This document shows, in pieces, positions 1 to 11,300 of a stretch of DNA of 64,000 bases. Source of the stretch: Desulfotruncus arcticus DSM 17038 (lineage in GTDB: Bacteria; Bacillota; Desulfotomaculia; Desulfotomaculales; Desulfallaceae); NCBI RefSeq assembly GCF_900113335.1, contig NZ_FOOX01000017.1:58820-122819 (forward strand), read 5' to 3'. The stretch's first letter is position 1, and each line of letters starts with the position of its first letter. The notes under the pieces are model-generated. The model was not told the origin of the DNA. It worked only from the letters and a program-made list of their open reading frames with translations, and searched no databases. The position numbers and the translations under genes were made by a program.

Positions 1-783
1 CTGGGATGTGTTTATTTTATCCTCAAAATTAATTGATGCCGTTTCTTTTACTTGTTCCGGTTTATTATTTAATGCTCTAATCAGGCTAACCTCGCCACCG
101 GTAACATTTAAGGTGCATGGTAATTCCGTTTTGTACAGTATTTCATCCCTGGTTAACAGGACTGCCAGCGCCCTTGACATGTCTCCACGTGTTAACGGTG
201 CATCGGGAAGGAAATGCTTTTTATCACCAGACAAGACTATCATTTCAGAGGCCAGACCAATGGCAACCGATTGCGCAGCCCAGTGGCCGGGCATTAAATC
301 TTCCAGTGCTGGAAGCCCAATGCCGGAAACTGACTGTTTGGAAACGCGTAGGATCAGTGCTATACCCTCTGCCCTGTTTAATACTTCGTTAGGACGAAAA
401 GTCCCGTCGGGATACCCACGCACTAAACCCGACGAAACTGCTGTCTTGATACTGCCTGCTGCCCAATGATCGGCGGGAACATCTATAAAGGAAGTTGCTG
501 AAGATTGTGGTTTTAGCCCAGCAACACGGACAAGCAGTGCAACCGCCTCTGCGCGGGTTAGCCCGGAACTGGGCTTGAAAGTTCCGTCTGTAAAACCATT
601 AATCATTCCCCTGTTGGCTAAGTAATTAATAAACAATGAGTTAGCATTGGTGTCCGGTACATCGGAAAAGACTTGATTGTCTATGGACTTAGCCATTGCC
701 ACAGGTATTAAGGAAAATAATAGTATGGTTATCACCAAAGGCGTTATATATCTATGAAAAACATTAATATTAAAACAAGACAC
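1..783 (-). CDS. SLH-domain cell-surface protein (3' end outside window)
   Basis: The minus-strand frame is open from a GTG at 783 to the window edge (261 codons seen). The start has the ribosome site AAAGGTGGGG a few bases upstream. Residues 12-31 form a hydrophobic signal peptide ending in VAMA. Three S-layer homology repeats follow at roughly 38-80, 98-140 and 160-200; motifs such as GFTDGTFKPS, DHWAAGSI and GYPDGTFRPNE are characteristic. SLH domains anchor proteins non-covalently to secondary cell-wall polymers, so the product is probably exported and wall-bound. The effector part lies outside the window, so the function is unknown. It starts 36 bases after the DUF3307 gene and is probably co-transcribed with it. 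Confidence 0.85.
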   Translation of the reverse strand, partial: MSCFNINVFHRYITPLVITILLFSLIPVAMAKSIDNQVFSDVPDTNANSLFINYLANRGMINGFTDGTFKPSSGLTRAEAVALLVRVAGLKPQSSATSFIDVPADHWAAGSIKTAVSSGLVRGYPDGTFRPNEVLNRAEGIALILRVSKQSVSGIGLPALEDLMPGHWAAQSVAIGLASEMIVLSGDKKHFLPDAPLTRGDMSRALAVLLTRDEILYKTELPCTLNVTGGEVSLIRALNNKPEQVKETASINFEDKINTSQ

Positions 784-819
784 AACAACCCCACCTTTTA
801 TAATTATCCTCTTTCGATT

Positions 820-1155
820 CTAAATAGCCAGGACCAGTACCAACACCAGCACATGAAAAACTTGATCAACCATTAGTTGTAACCAAAAAACATCCGGGGA
901 ACGCGTTATGTGTGTTGTCCACCACTTAACCAGGTTGCGCTTATCCAAAATTAGGTGAGAGAAAAATATGACAGCAATACCCACTATAGTTATGCCGCCG
1001 GCAGGCAGGGAGCAGACAAAAACAACTCCGGTATAAACCATGCTATGTAGCAGTAGGGGTAGCCAATTACTACTTTTATTCTCTGCCATCCAGCGGGTTT
1101 GAAATAAATAGTCCCCCACTAAATGACCAATTAGCAACCATTCAAATAAATTCAT
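820..1155 (-). CDS. DUF3307 family small membrane protein
   Basis: A 111-residue protein with three or four hydrophobic segments. The N-terminus LLIGHLVGDYLFQTRWMAENK and the mid-protein FFSHLILDKRN match the DUF3307 family, whose members carry conserved His and Asp residues in membrane helices and have no established function. The start is supported by AAGGATGA before the ATG. It lies between the cyclase gene (37 bases upstream) and the SLH gene (36 bases downstream) on the same strand, which suggests a three-gene transcript. No function can be assigned from sequence. Confidence 0.75.
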   Translation of the reverse strand: MNLFEWLLIGHLVGDYLFQTRWMAENKSSNWLPLLLHSMVYTGVVFVCSLPAGGITIVGIAVIFFSHLILDKRNLVKWWTTHITRSPDVFWLQLMVDQVFHVLVLVLVLAI

Positions 1156-1192
1156 TGGAAATCATCCTTTTCCATTTTGAAAATAAAAATTC

Positions 1193-3031
1193 CTAATAAT
1201 TTACCGTATAACACCCCACTGCCTCGCTAAAACCTTTAACCTCCGCCTGACCTAAAAAGGCTAAGGATGCTTTAATTTCACTGCTAGCCGAAAGCTTCTG
1301 TACCGAACGCTCGCTAATAACGACTAATGTACCAAAGTGTTTAGTGAGCCCCTCAACCCTTGAAGCCAAGTTTACATCTTCACCAATTACGGTGTAATCC
1401 ATTCTTTCCGGGCTTCCCACATTCCCAACCAGCACACTGCCGGAGTTAATACCTACCCCCACTTGCAAAGGAGGCGCGTTTTCTTGAGACCACTTCTGAT
1501 TGATACCCTCAATTACCACTTGTATTTCTACCGCTGCCTTAATGGCTCTTTCAATGTGGTCCGGATAAAATACCGGTGCACCGAAAATCGCCATTATACC
1601 GTCACCCATATATTTGTCCAGGGTACCACCATACTTGAAGATGGCATGAGTTACAGCGGTAAGATAATCATTTAGCCTGTTAACAACATCTTCGGGTGCT
1701 TTATTCTCACTATAGGCTGTAAAACCACGGATATCACAAAACATTACGGTTAGTTCCTGCCTCCGGCCACCCAGGGTGATGCTTCCGGGTTCGCGCATTA
1801 GCTCATCCACCACGTCCGGGGAAACATAGCGGCTAAACATAGCTCTGGTTCGCCGTCGTCCAATTTCCGCTTGAACAAAATCAGTGGCTGTCATGGCTCC
1901 ATAAGTTAGAAAGATTAGTGTTACCGGTGCTGCAATATCAATCCATTGGCGATAATGCCAAAGGGCAAAGGCTATGCCAACAAAAACAATGATTAAGATA
2001 AGGGTACTTAACAAACCACGCCAGGGACCTTTGCCGGTTACGGCCAGGGAAGTAACCAAACCTGCTAATAATAAGAAAAAAGCATTTAATAAGGGGTGAA
2101 CTTGCTCATACCAGCTTTGATCATAAAAACTCTGTATGGCGGCAGCATGAATTTCAACTCCCGCAGTGGGAGGATTACCACTCTTAACCATATTGGTTGT
2201 GGTAAAGGGTGTGGGGTAGACATCCTTGCCCTGGGCAGTTGTATCCCCGATCAGCACAATTTTGTCCTTAAAGAAGGCGGGGGAAATTTTGTCTTCAAGA
2301 ATATCTGCATAGCTGATTGTTTTAAAGGTCTCCCGTGGCCCCCAAAACTTGGGCATTGCCCGGTTAAGATTATCTACGGGGATTTTCCTTTCACCTACAT
2401 TTAATAAACCGGGTGTTAGTTTGATATCCATATAGCTTACGCCCTCAGCAACCATAGCCATGGCCAGGCTTAGGCAGGGAATCGGCATATCAAAGGTATT
2501 CACATCCACCATGGATATACGCCGAACCACATGATCCGGGTCGGTAGGGGTGTTAACAAATCCTATGCCCGCTACACCCTCCCCCAAAAGCTCCAGGGGC
2601 ATCTGACATATCTGAATCACTTCTCCATTAGGATCCTGTTCAAAGTTAAAAGCATTGGCCAGCACAACTCCACCATGCTTTGTTATCGCCTCTGCAAAAG
2701 CGGCATCCTCCTGGGGATCACTGGGTTGGGCAAAAGTCATATCAAATCCTATCACTTTTGCTTCACTAAGTTTTTCCAGTAATCTCGCATGCACCGACCT
2801 AGGCCAGGCAAGGGGCCCAATCCGATTGATAGAGGTCTCATCTATGCCTACCACTACTACCTTTTCCCCGGGGTTGTGCACGCCATTGAGACGAAACCAG
2901 GTATCATAGACGGCCATTTCAGATCGCTCAAAAAGGTGGAAGAAAACGGCGGCTTGAACTATCAAGAAAAGGAAAAGGGGTAAAATCCACTTCTTATTAC
3001 CTACCAGAATAAATTTCTTTTTGTTTTCCAT
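1193..3031 (-). CDS. CHASE2-domain class III adenylate cyclase
   Basis: A 612-residue membrane-bound class III nucleotide cyclase. One N-terminal membrane helix precedes an extracytoplasmic CHASE2 sensor domain (about 40-270, with WPRSVHARLL and VLIGDTT). Two or three helices follow, then the catalytic domain (about 420-600). Metal-binding Asp433 (MFCDIRGF) and Asp477 (YMGDGIMAIFG) are present. Lys473 and the DYTVIGEDVN segment fit ATP rather than GTP as substrate. The ATG at 3031 is preferred over an in-frame codon 35 residues upstream because AAGGAGGG lies just before it. It probably makes cAMP in response to an external signal. It heads a likely operon with DUF3307 and SLH genes. Confidence 0.87.
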   Translation of the reverse strand: MENKKKFILVGNKKWILPLFLFLIVQAAVFFHLFERSEMAVYDTWFRLNGVHNPGEKVVVVGIDETSINRIGPLAWPRSVHARLLEKLSEAKVIGFDMTFAQPSDPQEDAAFAEAITKHGGVVLANAFNFEQDPNGEVIQICQMPLELLGEGVAGIGFVNTPTDPDHVVRRISMVDVNTFDMPIPCLSLAMAMVAEGVSYMDIKLTPGLLNVGERKIPVDNLNRAMPKFWGPRETFKTISYADILEDKISPAFFKDKIVLIGDTTAQGKDVYPTPFTTTNMVKSGNPPTAGVEIHAAAIQSFYDQSWYEQVHPLLNAFFLLLAGLVTSLAVTGKGPWRGLLSTLILIIVFVGIAFALWHYRQWIDIAAPVTLIFLTYGAMTATDFVQAEIGRRRTRAMFSRYVSPDVVDELMREPGSITLGGRRQELTVMFCDIRGFTAYSENKAPEDVVNRLNDYLTAVTHAIFKYGGTLDKYMGDGIMAIFGAPVFYPDHIERAIKAAVEIQVVIEGINQKWSQENAPPLQVGVGINSGSVLVGNVGSPERMDYTVIGEDVNLASRVEGLTKHFGTLVVISERSVQKLSASSEIKASLAFLGQAEVKGFSEAVGCYTVNY

Positions 3032-3244
3032 GGCACCCTCCTTATTTTTAAAGTCACCCGGAATTAAAATCTTAATAATCAATATAATATCAAGCTTAAA
3101 CATCCCGGTTTGCAGTCTCCTTATCCAATTGCTCAAGGATCATAGATGATTAATGAAATAATTATACATTTACCTGTTAAACTCCATCTAAACTGAAAAT
3201 AAACTTAACTTAACATTTTATAAACTTAACTAAATTTTTCCCGG

Positions 3245-3285
3245 TAACATAAAAGGTGCTTTACGAATAACCGCAAAGCACCTTT
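3245..3285 (-). terminator. Rho-independent terminator after the hybrid kinase
   Basis: The arms AAAGGTGCTTT (3252-3262) and AAAGCACCTTT (3275-3285) pair perfectly. On the minus strand the hairpin ends in TTTT and lies 20 bases past the kinase stop codon. It separates that gene from the cyclase operon. Confidence 0.75.
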
Positions 3286-3304
3286 GTCAACCAGTTAAAA
3301 TACT

Positions 3305-6300
3305 TTAATTGTTTGCTAGAAAAGCCTTGAGACCTTTCTCCAGCCGTTGATATTCCTCTTCAACTGTTGGTATCAGCTCTGTTACTGCCTCTAATTCACC
3401 GGCTGCAGCCAGACTTTCCAGCTTTTTGCACAGTTCCGCAAATCCGGCGGCGCCCAGCAAGTAACCGCTGGATTTCATGCCGTGGGCCTGCAGGCACAGA
3501 GTCGCCGCATCCCGATGTTGGAAAGCATCCCGGAGCGCGGATAGTTTGTCAGGCATGTCCTGCAAGAATGTTTCAACTAATTCCACGAGAAAATCCTCAT
3601 CCCCGCCGATAATATCCAGAAATTCCCGGTGCCTGCCCGGGGCAACAAACGCTGCCAGGTAGGAATCCACAACCCTGCTTACCGTCCTATCCGGAACCGG
3701 CTCATCTTGCGCCAGGGTGATATCATAATCAGGCAGCCAGCGGGCCAGAACTTTTTGTAAATCCGCCAACCGGACCGGTTTGCTTAAATAATCATCCATC
3801 CCGGCGCTCAAACATTTTTCCCTCTCTCCCGTCATGACGCCCGCTGTCGTTGCAATAATGGGAGTTCGCCGTCTTCCTCCGGCAGCCTCAAGCTGTCGGA
3901 TAGCTCCCGCCGTCTCGTAGCCGTCCATAACAGGCATCTGGCAATCCATCAATACCAGGGTGTATTCAGCGGAGGAAACAGCTTGCACCGCCTCCCTGCC
4001 GTTATTAACGATTTCAGCAACTAGACCAAGCTTTTTTAATTGGGAAACAATTAACTTCTGGTTGATGGCGTTGTCCTCCACCACCAGAATAGTCCCCGAT
4101 TTATTTTTCCCTTTCATCAGCTCCCCAGTCAATCCAACCGGAGCATTGTTTTCAGCCGGTTTAACAGCGGCATGGCCCAGTTGCAAGGGAACTGAAAACC
4201 AAAAGGTTGAGCCCCGGCCTTCCAGGCTTTCAAAACCAATTCTGCCGTGCATCAGTTCCACCAATCGCTTGCAGATGGCCAGGCCAAGACCGGTACCTCC
4301 GAGTTTTCTGGTGAACGTCAGACCAACCTGATAAAAAGGCTGGAACAAGTATTTTTTAGCCTCGGCAGGTATTCCTATACCGGTATCCCTAACTTCATAA
4401 CGAAGCATTACCTGCTCCGGTTCCTCCTTTTCCAGAAAAGCATGAAGCGTCACTTCTCCTTGATCGGTAAATTTAATGGCATTGCCCACTAAATTTAATA
4501 GCACCTGGCTCAGGCGCCCCGGGTCGCCCCGCAACCATGCGGGGATCTCCGGGGCGAAATGGGATTTGAGGGCAATACCCTTGCTGTTTGCTTTGGGAAT
4601 TAAAGAAGCAATAATGGTTTTTTCAAGGGCTGAAAGATCAAAATCAGTCACTTCCAGTTTTAATTTGCCCTCTTCGATCTTTCTAAAGTCAAGAATGTCA
4701 TCAATTATCGTCATCAGCAAATCGGATGATTCTTTAACAATAGCTATGTATTCCCGCTGTTCTTTATTGAGCGGCGTTTGCAGCATAAGTTCGGTCATAC
4801 CGATAACGCCGTGCAGGGGGGTGCGGATCTCATGGCTCATCACTGCCAGGAAATCGCTTTTAGCGCGGTTTGCCGCATCCGCCTCGTCTTTGGCCTGTTT
4901 TAGTTGTTGATTCGCCTGCTGCAACTGGCTTGTTCTTTCAGTGACCGTTTGTTCCAGTGTCTGACCCCATCTGGATATCTGATCCCTGGATTTTTCCAGG
5001 TTGGCGTATAACCGGGCGTTTTCAATGGAAATGGCTATCTGGGAAGACAGCAGCCTCAACACTTCCACACGGTCCGGGGTAAATGCGCCCGTAGACAGGT
5101 TGTTTTCCAGGTAAAGAATGCCGGACGTCTTTCCCTTGCCAATAACAGGCAGGCAAATTACCGACTTGGGACAGTATTTACAGATATATTCATCCTGGGT
5201 GAATATTCCTTCCCGGGCAGCATCATGGAGCACTACAAATTCCCTGGTCCGGAACACGTAATATACGATGGCCTCGGAAAGATACCCGCATTGCCTGAGA
5301 GGAACGGAGGCGCGGATAACCGGCGGCCCTTTGCCCATACCTCCGTCGCCTGAAGACGGGTCCCGGGTCATGTCTTCCCCGTTTGCGGAGACCGATACTT
5401 CTATGCTGAGCCCATCTTCACTCTCCATGATAAAATAACCTTTTTGCGCGCCGGCGTTTTCCATGATTATTTCCATCATTTTTTGCAGCAGACGGTCCAG
5501 AACAATTTCCCCGGAAAGCACCTGTGATACCTTTACTATTGAAGCCAGGTCCAGTTGACTTGCCCCTGCTCCGCTTAGTCCAGCGGTTGCTGAGAACAAT
5601 TGAGGGAACATTTGCTCCAGTTTGTCCGCTATCCGTTTAGCACCCCAGGCACGGTATCCCGCACATGCCTTGTGCATATACAGCCCGGCAATGTGATCTT
5701 TGCCTGCCGCCAGCCAGAACCTGGCCGCCAGTTCATTGCCCAGGGCTTCGTTTTGTATATATTCGTTTTCTCTTGCGGACGCAATGGACTGCTCGTAGAG
5801 TTCCATGGGGGCAGTAGTTTCTTCACCGCCTATACGCGCCGTTTCAGCCGCCACCAGGTAATATTTGTGCAGATAATTCTGCGGGCAGGCACCGGCCCAT
5901 TTTTTCAACTGCCGCCGGTTTTTTTTGACTATTTTTAAATAGTGCTTTTTTTGCTGCTTATTTAATTGCCCGTAGGAGGCAGTTATGATCAGTGACTGCC
6001 AAAATACATACTCTGTGGCCAGGGGCATACCCCGAATTGAATTGATGATGTCTAAATCTATCTCTTGCAGCACCTCTAAAGCTTTAATATACTTTCCTTC
6101 AAAATAGTATGATTGCATTTTAAAGATATAATAAGCCATAATAGCCATACCATTTCGCTGCTCGATTATTTCTTGTATCAAAGCATCTTTCTCAGCAGAA
6201 AAAAAAGGTTGGGCAGATTCACCCCTGAGATACTTTACAAACCTTTGCACCAGGAGAAAAAACCTTGACGAATTTTCAAGCTTGAACCTGTCGGTAAATT

Positions 6301-9300
6301 TCAGATAAGAAGCGCTTTCCTTATAAATCCCTGCCAGCTGCTCTCCCAATATAATTTTATTTTGCACCATTCGTCCCATTGTACCTGCGGCCATGTAAAA
6401 TTCACCGGAATCCAAGGCATATTGCTTGGCCCTGGCGGAGTAATCAAGGCTTTTTTGCAAATGTTCTCCCCAATGGCTGAGGTATGCGGCAACAGTATAA
6501 TAAACCCTGCATTTAACCGGGTAATTGTTGTCCCTGTCAGCCAGCTCCAGTGACACCCGCTGCAGTTCCCGCGCAGCCTTAAAGTCCTGCAATATCCCGC
6601 CGGCAATGATACCGTACCCGGCGTAGGCCAGGGCGGAATGGTGAGTATTGCCATATTTAAGGGAAAGGTCGGCCATTTTCATTAGCATGAGTATAAATAA
6701 TCCGGGGTTGCTCAAACTGGCGGCCGGAACCAGGTTATTTAGCTGATCCATTATTTTTTTGACACGAATTTCATTCATTTCGGGTAATTCAGGCAAGTTT
6801 TTAATCTTTTTAACCGGCAGACGCAGTTTAAGCCACAGAATTTCTTTTAAAATACTATATTTGCCGGGGTGTTGGGGTAATTTAAATCCCAGTTCCTTCA
6901 GACCCATGAGCCCAAATTTAAATATATCCGCGTATTTTAAAGCATTAGCGGAAATTAGCGCTTTCATGGCCATGACATCGGACCTGTCCGTCTTGGATTT
7001 GGCCCTGGCCAGTAACGTTTCAAACAAACGGTCCCCCTCAGCCGCTTTTCCGCACAGGTAAAGACACTGGTAGAGTTCCAGGTGCAGCTCAAAGGTCAGA
7101 TGGTACTGTTCGTTCCAGGCGTTTGACGGTAAAAATTTTTCACCCGCCTCCAAATAGTGCAGAGCCGCTTCAAATGCGGTTGAGATTTTGGCTTTTCTGG
7201 CCGCCATTAAATTATATTCAGCGAGTTTAACCCTCTCTTTCTGTTCAGTAATCAATTCCGGCCCAACATTAAGGTAATCAACAATTTTGAAAATGTTCTT
7301 TTCCAGTAAAACCTGTTTCGTTTCTTGCAGCATTATTCTTCCTATCTTATGCTGGATCCGGTTTCTCTTTTGGCCTGGCAAAAGAGAACTTACTGCCTGG
7401 TGCACACGGTCATGCAAAAATTCACAGGATTTCGGAGTATAGACAAAAGACTCCATTTCCTTACCACCGGTATTACTGTGTTTCGGGACAGCAGCAACGG
7501 GTTGTATAACTCCCATGTGTACGGCCGGCCAAATATCGCCGGTTAATTGCTCAATTGATTGCCTCATAATCATAGATAAAATCTTTAATTCAAAAACTCT
7601 TCCGACACAGGCGGCAAACATTAATACCTCCCTGGTTCTTTCAGGGAGTTTTTGTATTCTGTTTATAACCAGTTCGATTACGTTATCCCGGGCCATGAGC
7701 TGTTGCAGGCTGCTAATATCCCATTTCCAGCTACGCTCCTGCCAGTTAAAATACAGAGAGCCATCTTCAAACATATCTTGCAACAATTGTTTGGCGTAAA
7801 AGGGGTTGCCGGCTGATTTCTGAAACAATGCCTCTGCCAGGGGGTAAGCAGCTTGCTCCGTACAATTAAGGGTTTCACCCAGCAACTGCCTGATGCAACT
7901 CTGATTTAACGGTTCCAGCCTGATTTCATGAACAGGTACCCTGGAATTTTTGATTTCTCTGACCAATGGCAGCAACGGGTGGGTATCTGCCAGCTCGTTA
8001 TCCCGGTAGGCGATAATTAATAGCAGATAATTTATTTCATTATTATTAATTATGTAATTAATTTGCTGCATTGACGCGGTATCGGACCATTGCAAATCGT
8101 CAATAAAGATGACCAGGGGGTGAGCCTCTGTGGCAAACACTTGTAAAAACTCTTTTAACACAAGCTGGAAACGGTTTTGCGATTCATGGGGGGGTAATTT
8201 GGGGACGAGAGGCTGCCGGCCTGTAATCAATTCTACTTCTGGAATTAAATCGATAATGATCTGCCCGTTGGGACCCAGAGCATGTAAAATTTTATCTTTC
8301 CATAAGGCAATTTGTTCTTCGTTTTCACCCAGGATTTGCCGAACAAGCTTTTGCATGGCTTGAATTAAAGAAGCGTAAGGAATGTTGCGTTGATATTGAT
8401 CAAACTTACCTGAAACAAAAAAACCATGCTTTTGTACCGGTTCAACTATTTCATTTATTAATGAAGTCTTGCCTATCCCCGTATACCCGGCGACCAGGAT
8501 CAATTCCACAGCACCCAGGCCCACTCGCTCAAAGCCATCCAGGATAGTCTTTATTTCTTTGGCACGACCGTAAATTTTTGATGGAATTTGAAATTTACTG
8601 GAAATATCCTGGCTGCCTAATTCAAAAACTTCAATTCTGCCGCATGTTTGAAGCTGGTCGAAACACCTTTGAAAATCTTCTTTTACACCAACGGCGCTTT
8701 GGTATCGATCTTCCACATTCTTGGCCAATAGTTTCATTATTATATTTGAAATTGCTTCAGGTATATTGGAACTTACCATATGTGGTGGCAGGGGTGTTTT
8801 GGCCAGATGGGAATGCACCAGTTCCAGCACATCACCGGTAACAAAAGGCAGCCTGCCCGTTAACATTTCATAAAAAGTTACGCCCAGCGAATACAGATCG
8901 GCCCTGAAATCCACAGGCCGGTTCATTCTGCCTGTCTGTTCCGGAGCTATATAGGCCAGCGTTCCCTCGGGGTTTTGGGGGTTGACTATGACAGAGTTTT
9001 CCGGGGTTAATATTGTGGAAAGGCCAAAATCAATAATTTGAACCTGGCCGTTTTTCCGGTTCCATGTGATATTGCATGGATTGATATCCTTGTGCACGAT
9101 ACCGCACCGGTGAATATCACCAAGTAAACCGGTAGTTTTAACAGCGAGGGTGATAAAAGCAGGCCAATCAATTATCTCGTAAGGCAAAATTTTATCCAAG
9201 GATGTACCGCCGGTATCTTCCAAGACCATAAACAGGTAATTTTGATATTCTTCCAACCCGTACCCTATTACAACATCTTTCGACCGCAGGTGATAAATAA

Positions 9301-9466
9301 TTGCATACTCCTGTTTGAAATGCATTATTTCATCAGGTGCGGCATGTTTGGTGTTTAAAAGCTTAAGCATAACCGGCCGGTTATCAATATCGGAAACCGC
9401 GCGGCAAACAACAGATCTTTTACTATAAAGTTGCTCCACGATACGATAGTTGGGAATATTAATCAT
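3305..9466 (-). CDS. Ser/Thr kinase-ATPase-GAF-hybrid histidine kinase (2053 aa)
   Basis: Domains in order: an N-terminal Ser/Thr kinase (1-280) with Lys35, catalytic Asp127 in HKDINPCN and DFG at 146-148; an AAA-type ATPase with Walker [10 protein letters not shown] (Lys333) and Walker B VIFIDD near 456; a long helical repeat region (about 650-1280, TPR-like); GAF (about 1310-1480); coiled coil; HisKA with phospho-acceptor His1545 in [10 protein letters not shown]; HATPase with Asn1662 in the N box; a receiver with Asp1841; and an HPt with His1995 in [10 protein letters not shown]. All key catalytic residues are present, so both Ser/Thr phosphorylation and a complete His-Asp-His relay are plausible. 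The parent family (kinase-ATPase-histidine kinase) is known in cyanobacteria and some Firmicutes. Input and target are unknown, and no output regulator is adjacent. Confidence 0.93.
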   Translation of the reverse strand: MINIPNYRIVEQLYSKRSVVCRAVSDIDNRPVMLKLLNTKHAAPDEIMHFKQEYAIIYHLRSKDVVIGYGLEEYQNYLFMVLEDTGGTSLDKILPYEIIDWPAFITLAVKTTGLLGDIHRCGIVHKDINPCNITWNRKNGQVQIIDFGLSTILTPENSVIVNPQNPEGTLAYIAPEQTGRMNRPVDFRADLYSLGVTFYEMLTGRLPFVTGDVLELVHSHLAKTPLPPHMVSSNIPEAISNIIMKLLAKNVEDRYQSAVGVKEDFQRCFDQLQTCGRIEVFELGSQDISSKFQIPSKIYGRAKEIKTILDGFERVGLGAVELILVAGYTGIGKTSLINEIVEPVQKHGFFVSGKFDQYQRNIPYASLIQAMQKLVRQILGENEEQIALWKDKILHALGPNGQIIIDLIPEVELITGRQPLVPKLPPHESQNRFQLVLKEFLQVFATEAHPLVIFIDDLQWSDTASMQQINYIINNNEINYLLLIIAYRDNELADTHPLLPLVREIKNSRVPVHEIRLEPLNQSCIRQLLGETLNCTEQAAYPLAEALFQKSAGNPFYAKQLLQDMFEDGSLYFNWQERSWKWDISSLQQLMARDNVIELVINRIQKLPERTREVLMFAACVGRVFELKILSMIMRQSIEQLTGDIWPAVHMGVIQPVAAVPKHSNTGGKEMESFVYTPKSCEFLHDRVHQAVSSLLPGQKRNRIQHKIGRIMLQETKQVLLEKNIFKIVDYLNVGPELITEQKERVKLAEYNLMAARKAKISTAFEAALHYLEAGEKFLPSNAWNEQYHLTFELHLELYQCLYLCGKAAEGDRLFETLLARAKSKTDRSDVMAMKALISANALKYADIFKFGLMGLKELGFKLPQHPGKYSILKEILWLKLRLPVKKIKNLPELPEMNEIRVKKIMDQLNNLVPAASLSNPGLFILMLMKMADLSLKYGNTHHSALAYAGYGIIAGGILQDFKAARELQRVSLELADRDNNYPVKCRVYYTVAAYLSHWGEHLQKSLDYSARAKQYALDSGEFYMAAGTMGRMVQNKIILGEQLAGIYKESASYLKFTDRFKLENSSRFFLLVQRFVKYLRGESAQPFFSAEKDALIQEIIEQRNGMAIMAYYIFKMQSYYFEGKYIKALEVLQEIDLDIINSIRGMPLATEYVFWQSLIITASYGQLNKQQKKHYLKIVKKNRRQLKKWAGACPQNYLHKYYLVAAETARIGGEETTAPMELYEQSIASARENEYIQNEALGNELAARFWLAAGKDHIAGLYMHKACAGYRAWGAKRIADKLEQMFPQLFSATAGLSGAGASQLDLASIVKVSQVLSGEIVLDRLLQKMMEIIMENAGAQKGYFIMESEDGLSIEVSVSANGEDMTRDPSSGDGGMGKGPPVIRASVPLRQCGYLSEAIVYYVFRTREFVVLHDAAREGIFTQDEYICKYCPKSVICLPVIGKGKTSGILYLENNLSTGAFTPDRVEVLRLLSSQIAISIENARLYANLEKSRDQISRWGQTLEQTVTERTSQLQQANQQLKQAKDEADAANRAKSDFLAVMSHEIRTPLHGVIGMTELMLQTPLNKEQREYIAIVKESSDLLMTIIDDILDFRKIEEGKLKLEVTDFDLSALEKTIIASLIPKANSKGIALKSHFAPEIPAWLRGDPGRLSQVLLNLVGNAIKFTDQGEVTLHAFLEKEEPEQVMLRYEVRDTGIGIPAEAKKYLFQPFYQVGLTFTRKLGGTGLGLAICKRLVELMHGRIGFESLEGRGSTFWFSVPLQLGHAAVKPAENNAPVGLTGELMKGKNKSGTILVVEDNAINQKLIVSQLKKLGLVAEIVNNGREAVQAVSSAEYTLVLMDCQMPVMDGYETAGAIRQLEAAGGRRRTPIIATTAGVMTGEREKCLSAGMDDYLSKPVRLADLQKVLARWLPDYDITLAQDEPVPDRTVSRVVDSYLAAFVAPGRHREFLDIIGGDEDFLVELVETFLQDMPDKLSALRDAFQHRDAATLCLQAHGMKSSGYLLGAAGFAELCKKLESLAAAGELEAVTELIPTVEEEYQRLEKGLKAFLANN

Positions 9467-9549
9467 ATGTCCTCGCTTCCTAAACCCGGGAAATTAAAAG
9501 TTTATTAAACATAATTTTTAATAAATTTTACCACAGAGCGAGTTTAAAC

Positions 9550-9591
9550 GGGTATAAAAAAGCAATAGCGCCGGAGGTTGTCTCCGGCGCT
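9550..9591 (-). terminator. Terminator of the tRNA operon
   Basis: A perfect ten-base stem (9567-9576 with 9582-9591, loop GTTGT) followed on the minus strand by TATTGCTTTTTTA. It lies 20 bases downstream of the last tRNA-Val. Confidence 0.88.
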
Positions 9592-9610
9592 TAACTTTAC
9601 TAACATATGG

Positions 9611-9686
<76 letters not shown>

Positions 9687-9740
9687 TTAAAATGCTATAC
9701 CAACGGGCAAACTAACGGGATTACTTTTTTTGGGGAAATA

Positions 9741-9765
9741 AGAAGGCCTGTTCGCCAGACCTTCT
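9741..9765 (-). terminator. Hairpin between the two tRNA-Val genes, possible weak terminator
   Basis: Ten pairs (AGAAGGTCTG with CAGGCCTTCT, one G-U) close a five-base loop. The downstream minus-strand tract TTATTTCC is only moderately U-rich. It could partly terminate transcription before the distal tRNA-Val or guide processing. Confidence 0.5.
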
Positions 9766-9774
9766 TTAACTTCA

Positions 9775-9850
<76 letters not shown>

Positions 9851-9853
9851 TTG

Positions 9854-9929
9854 TGGTGACCCCACCGGGATTCGAACCCGGGTTACCGCCGTGAAAGGGC
9901 GGTGTCTTAGGCCTCTTGACCATGGGGCC
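9854..9929 (-). tRNA. tRNA-Glu (TTC)
   Basis: Acceptor GGCCCCA pairs with TGGGGTC, A73 and encoded CCA follow, and the anticodon stem CCGCC/GGCGG carries loop CTTTCAC, giving UUC for glutamate. It is the third tRNA of the operon. Confidence 0.95.
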
Positions 9930-9951
9930 GTTTATATCAACTACTGCATTT

Positions 9952-10026
9952 TGGTGGGCCCACTAGGATTCGAACCTAGAACCAGCCGGTTATGAGCCGG
10001 ATGCTCTACCGTTGAGCTATGGGCCC
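9952..10026 (-). tRNA. tRNA with CAT anticodon (elongator Met or Ile2)
   Basis: A 75-base cloverleaf with acceptor GGGCCCA/TGGGCCC, encoded CCA and loop CTCATAA. The anticodon is CAU. The gene is either elongator methionine or the isoleucine species modified by TilS; sequence alone does not decide. The first anticodon-stem pair is a U-C mismatch (positions 27/43). The 5' half is identical to the neighbouring tRNA-Asn except for the anticodon. Confidence 0.9.
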
Positions 10027-10034
10027 GGGGGATT

Positions 10035-10109
10035 TGGCTCCCCGAGCTGGATTCGAACCAGCAACCCTCCGGTTAACAGCCGGATGCTCTACCGTTGAGC
10101 TATCGAGGA
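10035..10109 (-). tRNA. tRNA-Asn (GTT)
   Basis: Acceptor TCCTCGA pairs with TCGGGGA, discriminator G73 and encoded CCA follow, and TCCGG/CCGGA closes loop CTGTTAA, giving GUU for asparagine. It is the first tRNA after the promoter. Confidence 0.95.
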
Positions 10110-10123
10110 ACGCTGCAGTAGTT

Positions 10124-10152
10124 ATTATACAACAAAGCTACCCCACGGTCAA
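10124..10152 (-). promoter_or_regulatory. SigA-type promoter of the tRNA operon
   Basis: On the minus strand, TTGACC (10152-10147), a 17-base spacer and TATAAT (10129-10124) lie about 15 bases upstream of tRNA-Asn. The match to the vegetative consensus is near perfect, as expected for a stable-RNA operon. Confidence 0.85.
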
Positions 10153-10176
10153 TAGATTATTTGAAATCAAAATTTG

Positions 10177-11283
10177 CTAGTCCAGGTAGTCCTTGAGTTT
10201 TTTGCTGCGGCTGGGATGACGCAGCTTTCTTAATGTTTTCGCCTCAATTTGCCGGATTCGCTCCCGGGTTACCCCGAATTTCTGACCGACTTCTTCAAGG
10301 GTTCTCGCCCTGCCGTCATCCAGACCGAAGCGCAACCGCAGGACTTTTTGCTCCCTGTCTGTAAGCGTTTCCAGCACTTCATCCAACTGCTCGCGGAGCA
10401 GGGTAAAGGAAGCTTCTTCCGCCGGTGCCCTGGCATCATGGTCTTCAATAAAATCACCCAGGTGTGAATCTTCCTCTTCACCAATAGGTGTTTCCAATGA
10501 CACAGGTTCCTGGGCTATTTTCATTATTTCCCGGACTTTGTCTTCAGAGATACCCATTTCCTTGGCAATTTCCTCCGGAGCGGGGTCCCTCCCCAGTTCC
10601 TGCAGCAGCTGTCTGCTTACCCTGATTAGTTTATTGATGGTTTCCACCATGTGCACCGGTATGCGAATGGTCCTGGCCTGGTCCGCGATGGCCCTGGTAA
10701 TGGCCTGGCGAATCCACCAGGTTGCATAGGTGCTAAACTTATAGCCTTTACGGTAATCAAACTTTTCCACGGCCTTAATCAGGCCAAGATTGCCTTCCTG
10801 GATCAAGTCAAGAAAAAGCATGCCTCTTCCAACGTAGCGTTTGGCGATGCTCACCACCAGGCGTAAGTTGGCTTCGGCCAGGCGGCGTTTGGCCTCCTCA
10901 TCTCCCTGCTCCATACGTTTGGCCAGGTTTACTTCTTCTTCGGGAGTAAGCAAGGGCACACGACCGATTTCCTTTAAATACATGCGGACCGGGTCATCTA
11001 TGCCAACGCCCTCGGGGACAGTCAAATCTACTTCAACATCTTCTTCGGCGTCTTCTTCCATTGATGCATCATTGATGTTCTCGATATCCTGTGTTTCCGG
11101 GACAACTTCAATGCCCATAGCGGCCAACTTTTCGTATATGTCGTCCATTTGCTCGGGGGTAAGTTCTATGCCCTGAAGGCTATCCATTACCTCGTGGTAG
11201 GTCAGGACTCCCCTCTTTTTGCCCTTTTCGATCAGTTCCTTGACATCTTTAAGCTGCTCTGTTTTGCTCGGGTCCTCCCTCAT
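10177..11283 (-). CDS. rpoD: Primary RNA polymerase sigma factor SigA/RpoD
   Basis: A 368-residue housekeeping sigma-70 factor. Region 1.1 is at the N-terminus. Regions 1.2-2.4 run from [11 protein letters not shown] through [12 protein letters not shown] and [14 protein letters not shown], the core-binding and -10 recognition parts. Region 3 includes [14 protein letters not shown], and region 4 ends with the helix-turn-helix [18 protein letters not shown] that reads the -35 box. The length is normal for the Firmicute type, without the long E. coli insertion. AAAGGAGGGG precedes the ATG. It starts 17 bases after dnaG, the usual macromolecular-synthesis operon order. The well-formed promoters in this window (TTGACA/TATAAT type) suit this factor. 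Confidence 0.98.
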   Translation of the reverse strand: MREDPSKTEQLKDVKELIEKGKKRGVLTYHEVMDSLQGIELTPEQMDDIYEKLAAMGIEVVPETQDIENINDASMEEDAEEDVEVDLTVPEGVGIDDPVRMYLKEIGRVPLLTPEEEVNLAKRMEQGDEEAKRRLAEANLRLVVSIAKRYVGRGMLFLDLIQEGNLGLIKAVEKFDYRKGYKFSTYATWWIRQAITRAIADQARTIRIPVHMVETINKLIRVSRQLLQELGRDPAPEEIAKEMGISEDKVREIMKIAQEPVSLETPIGEEEDSHLGDFIEDHDARAPAEEASFTLLREQLDEVLETLTDREQKVLRLRFGLDDGRARTLEEVGQKFGVTRERIRQIEAKTLRKLRHPSRSKKLKDYLD

Positions 11284-11300
11284 TGCGCATTCCCCTCCTT

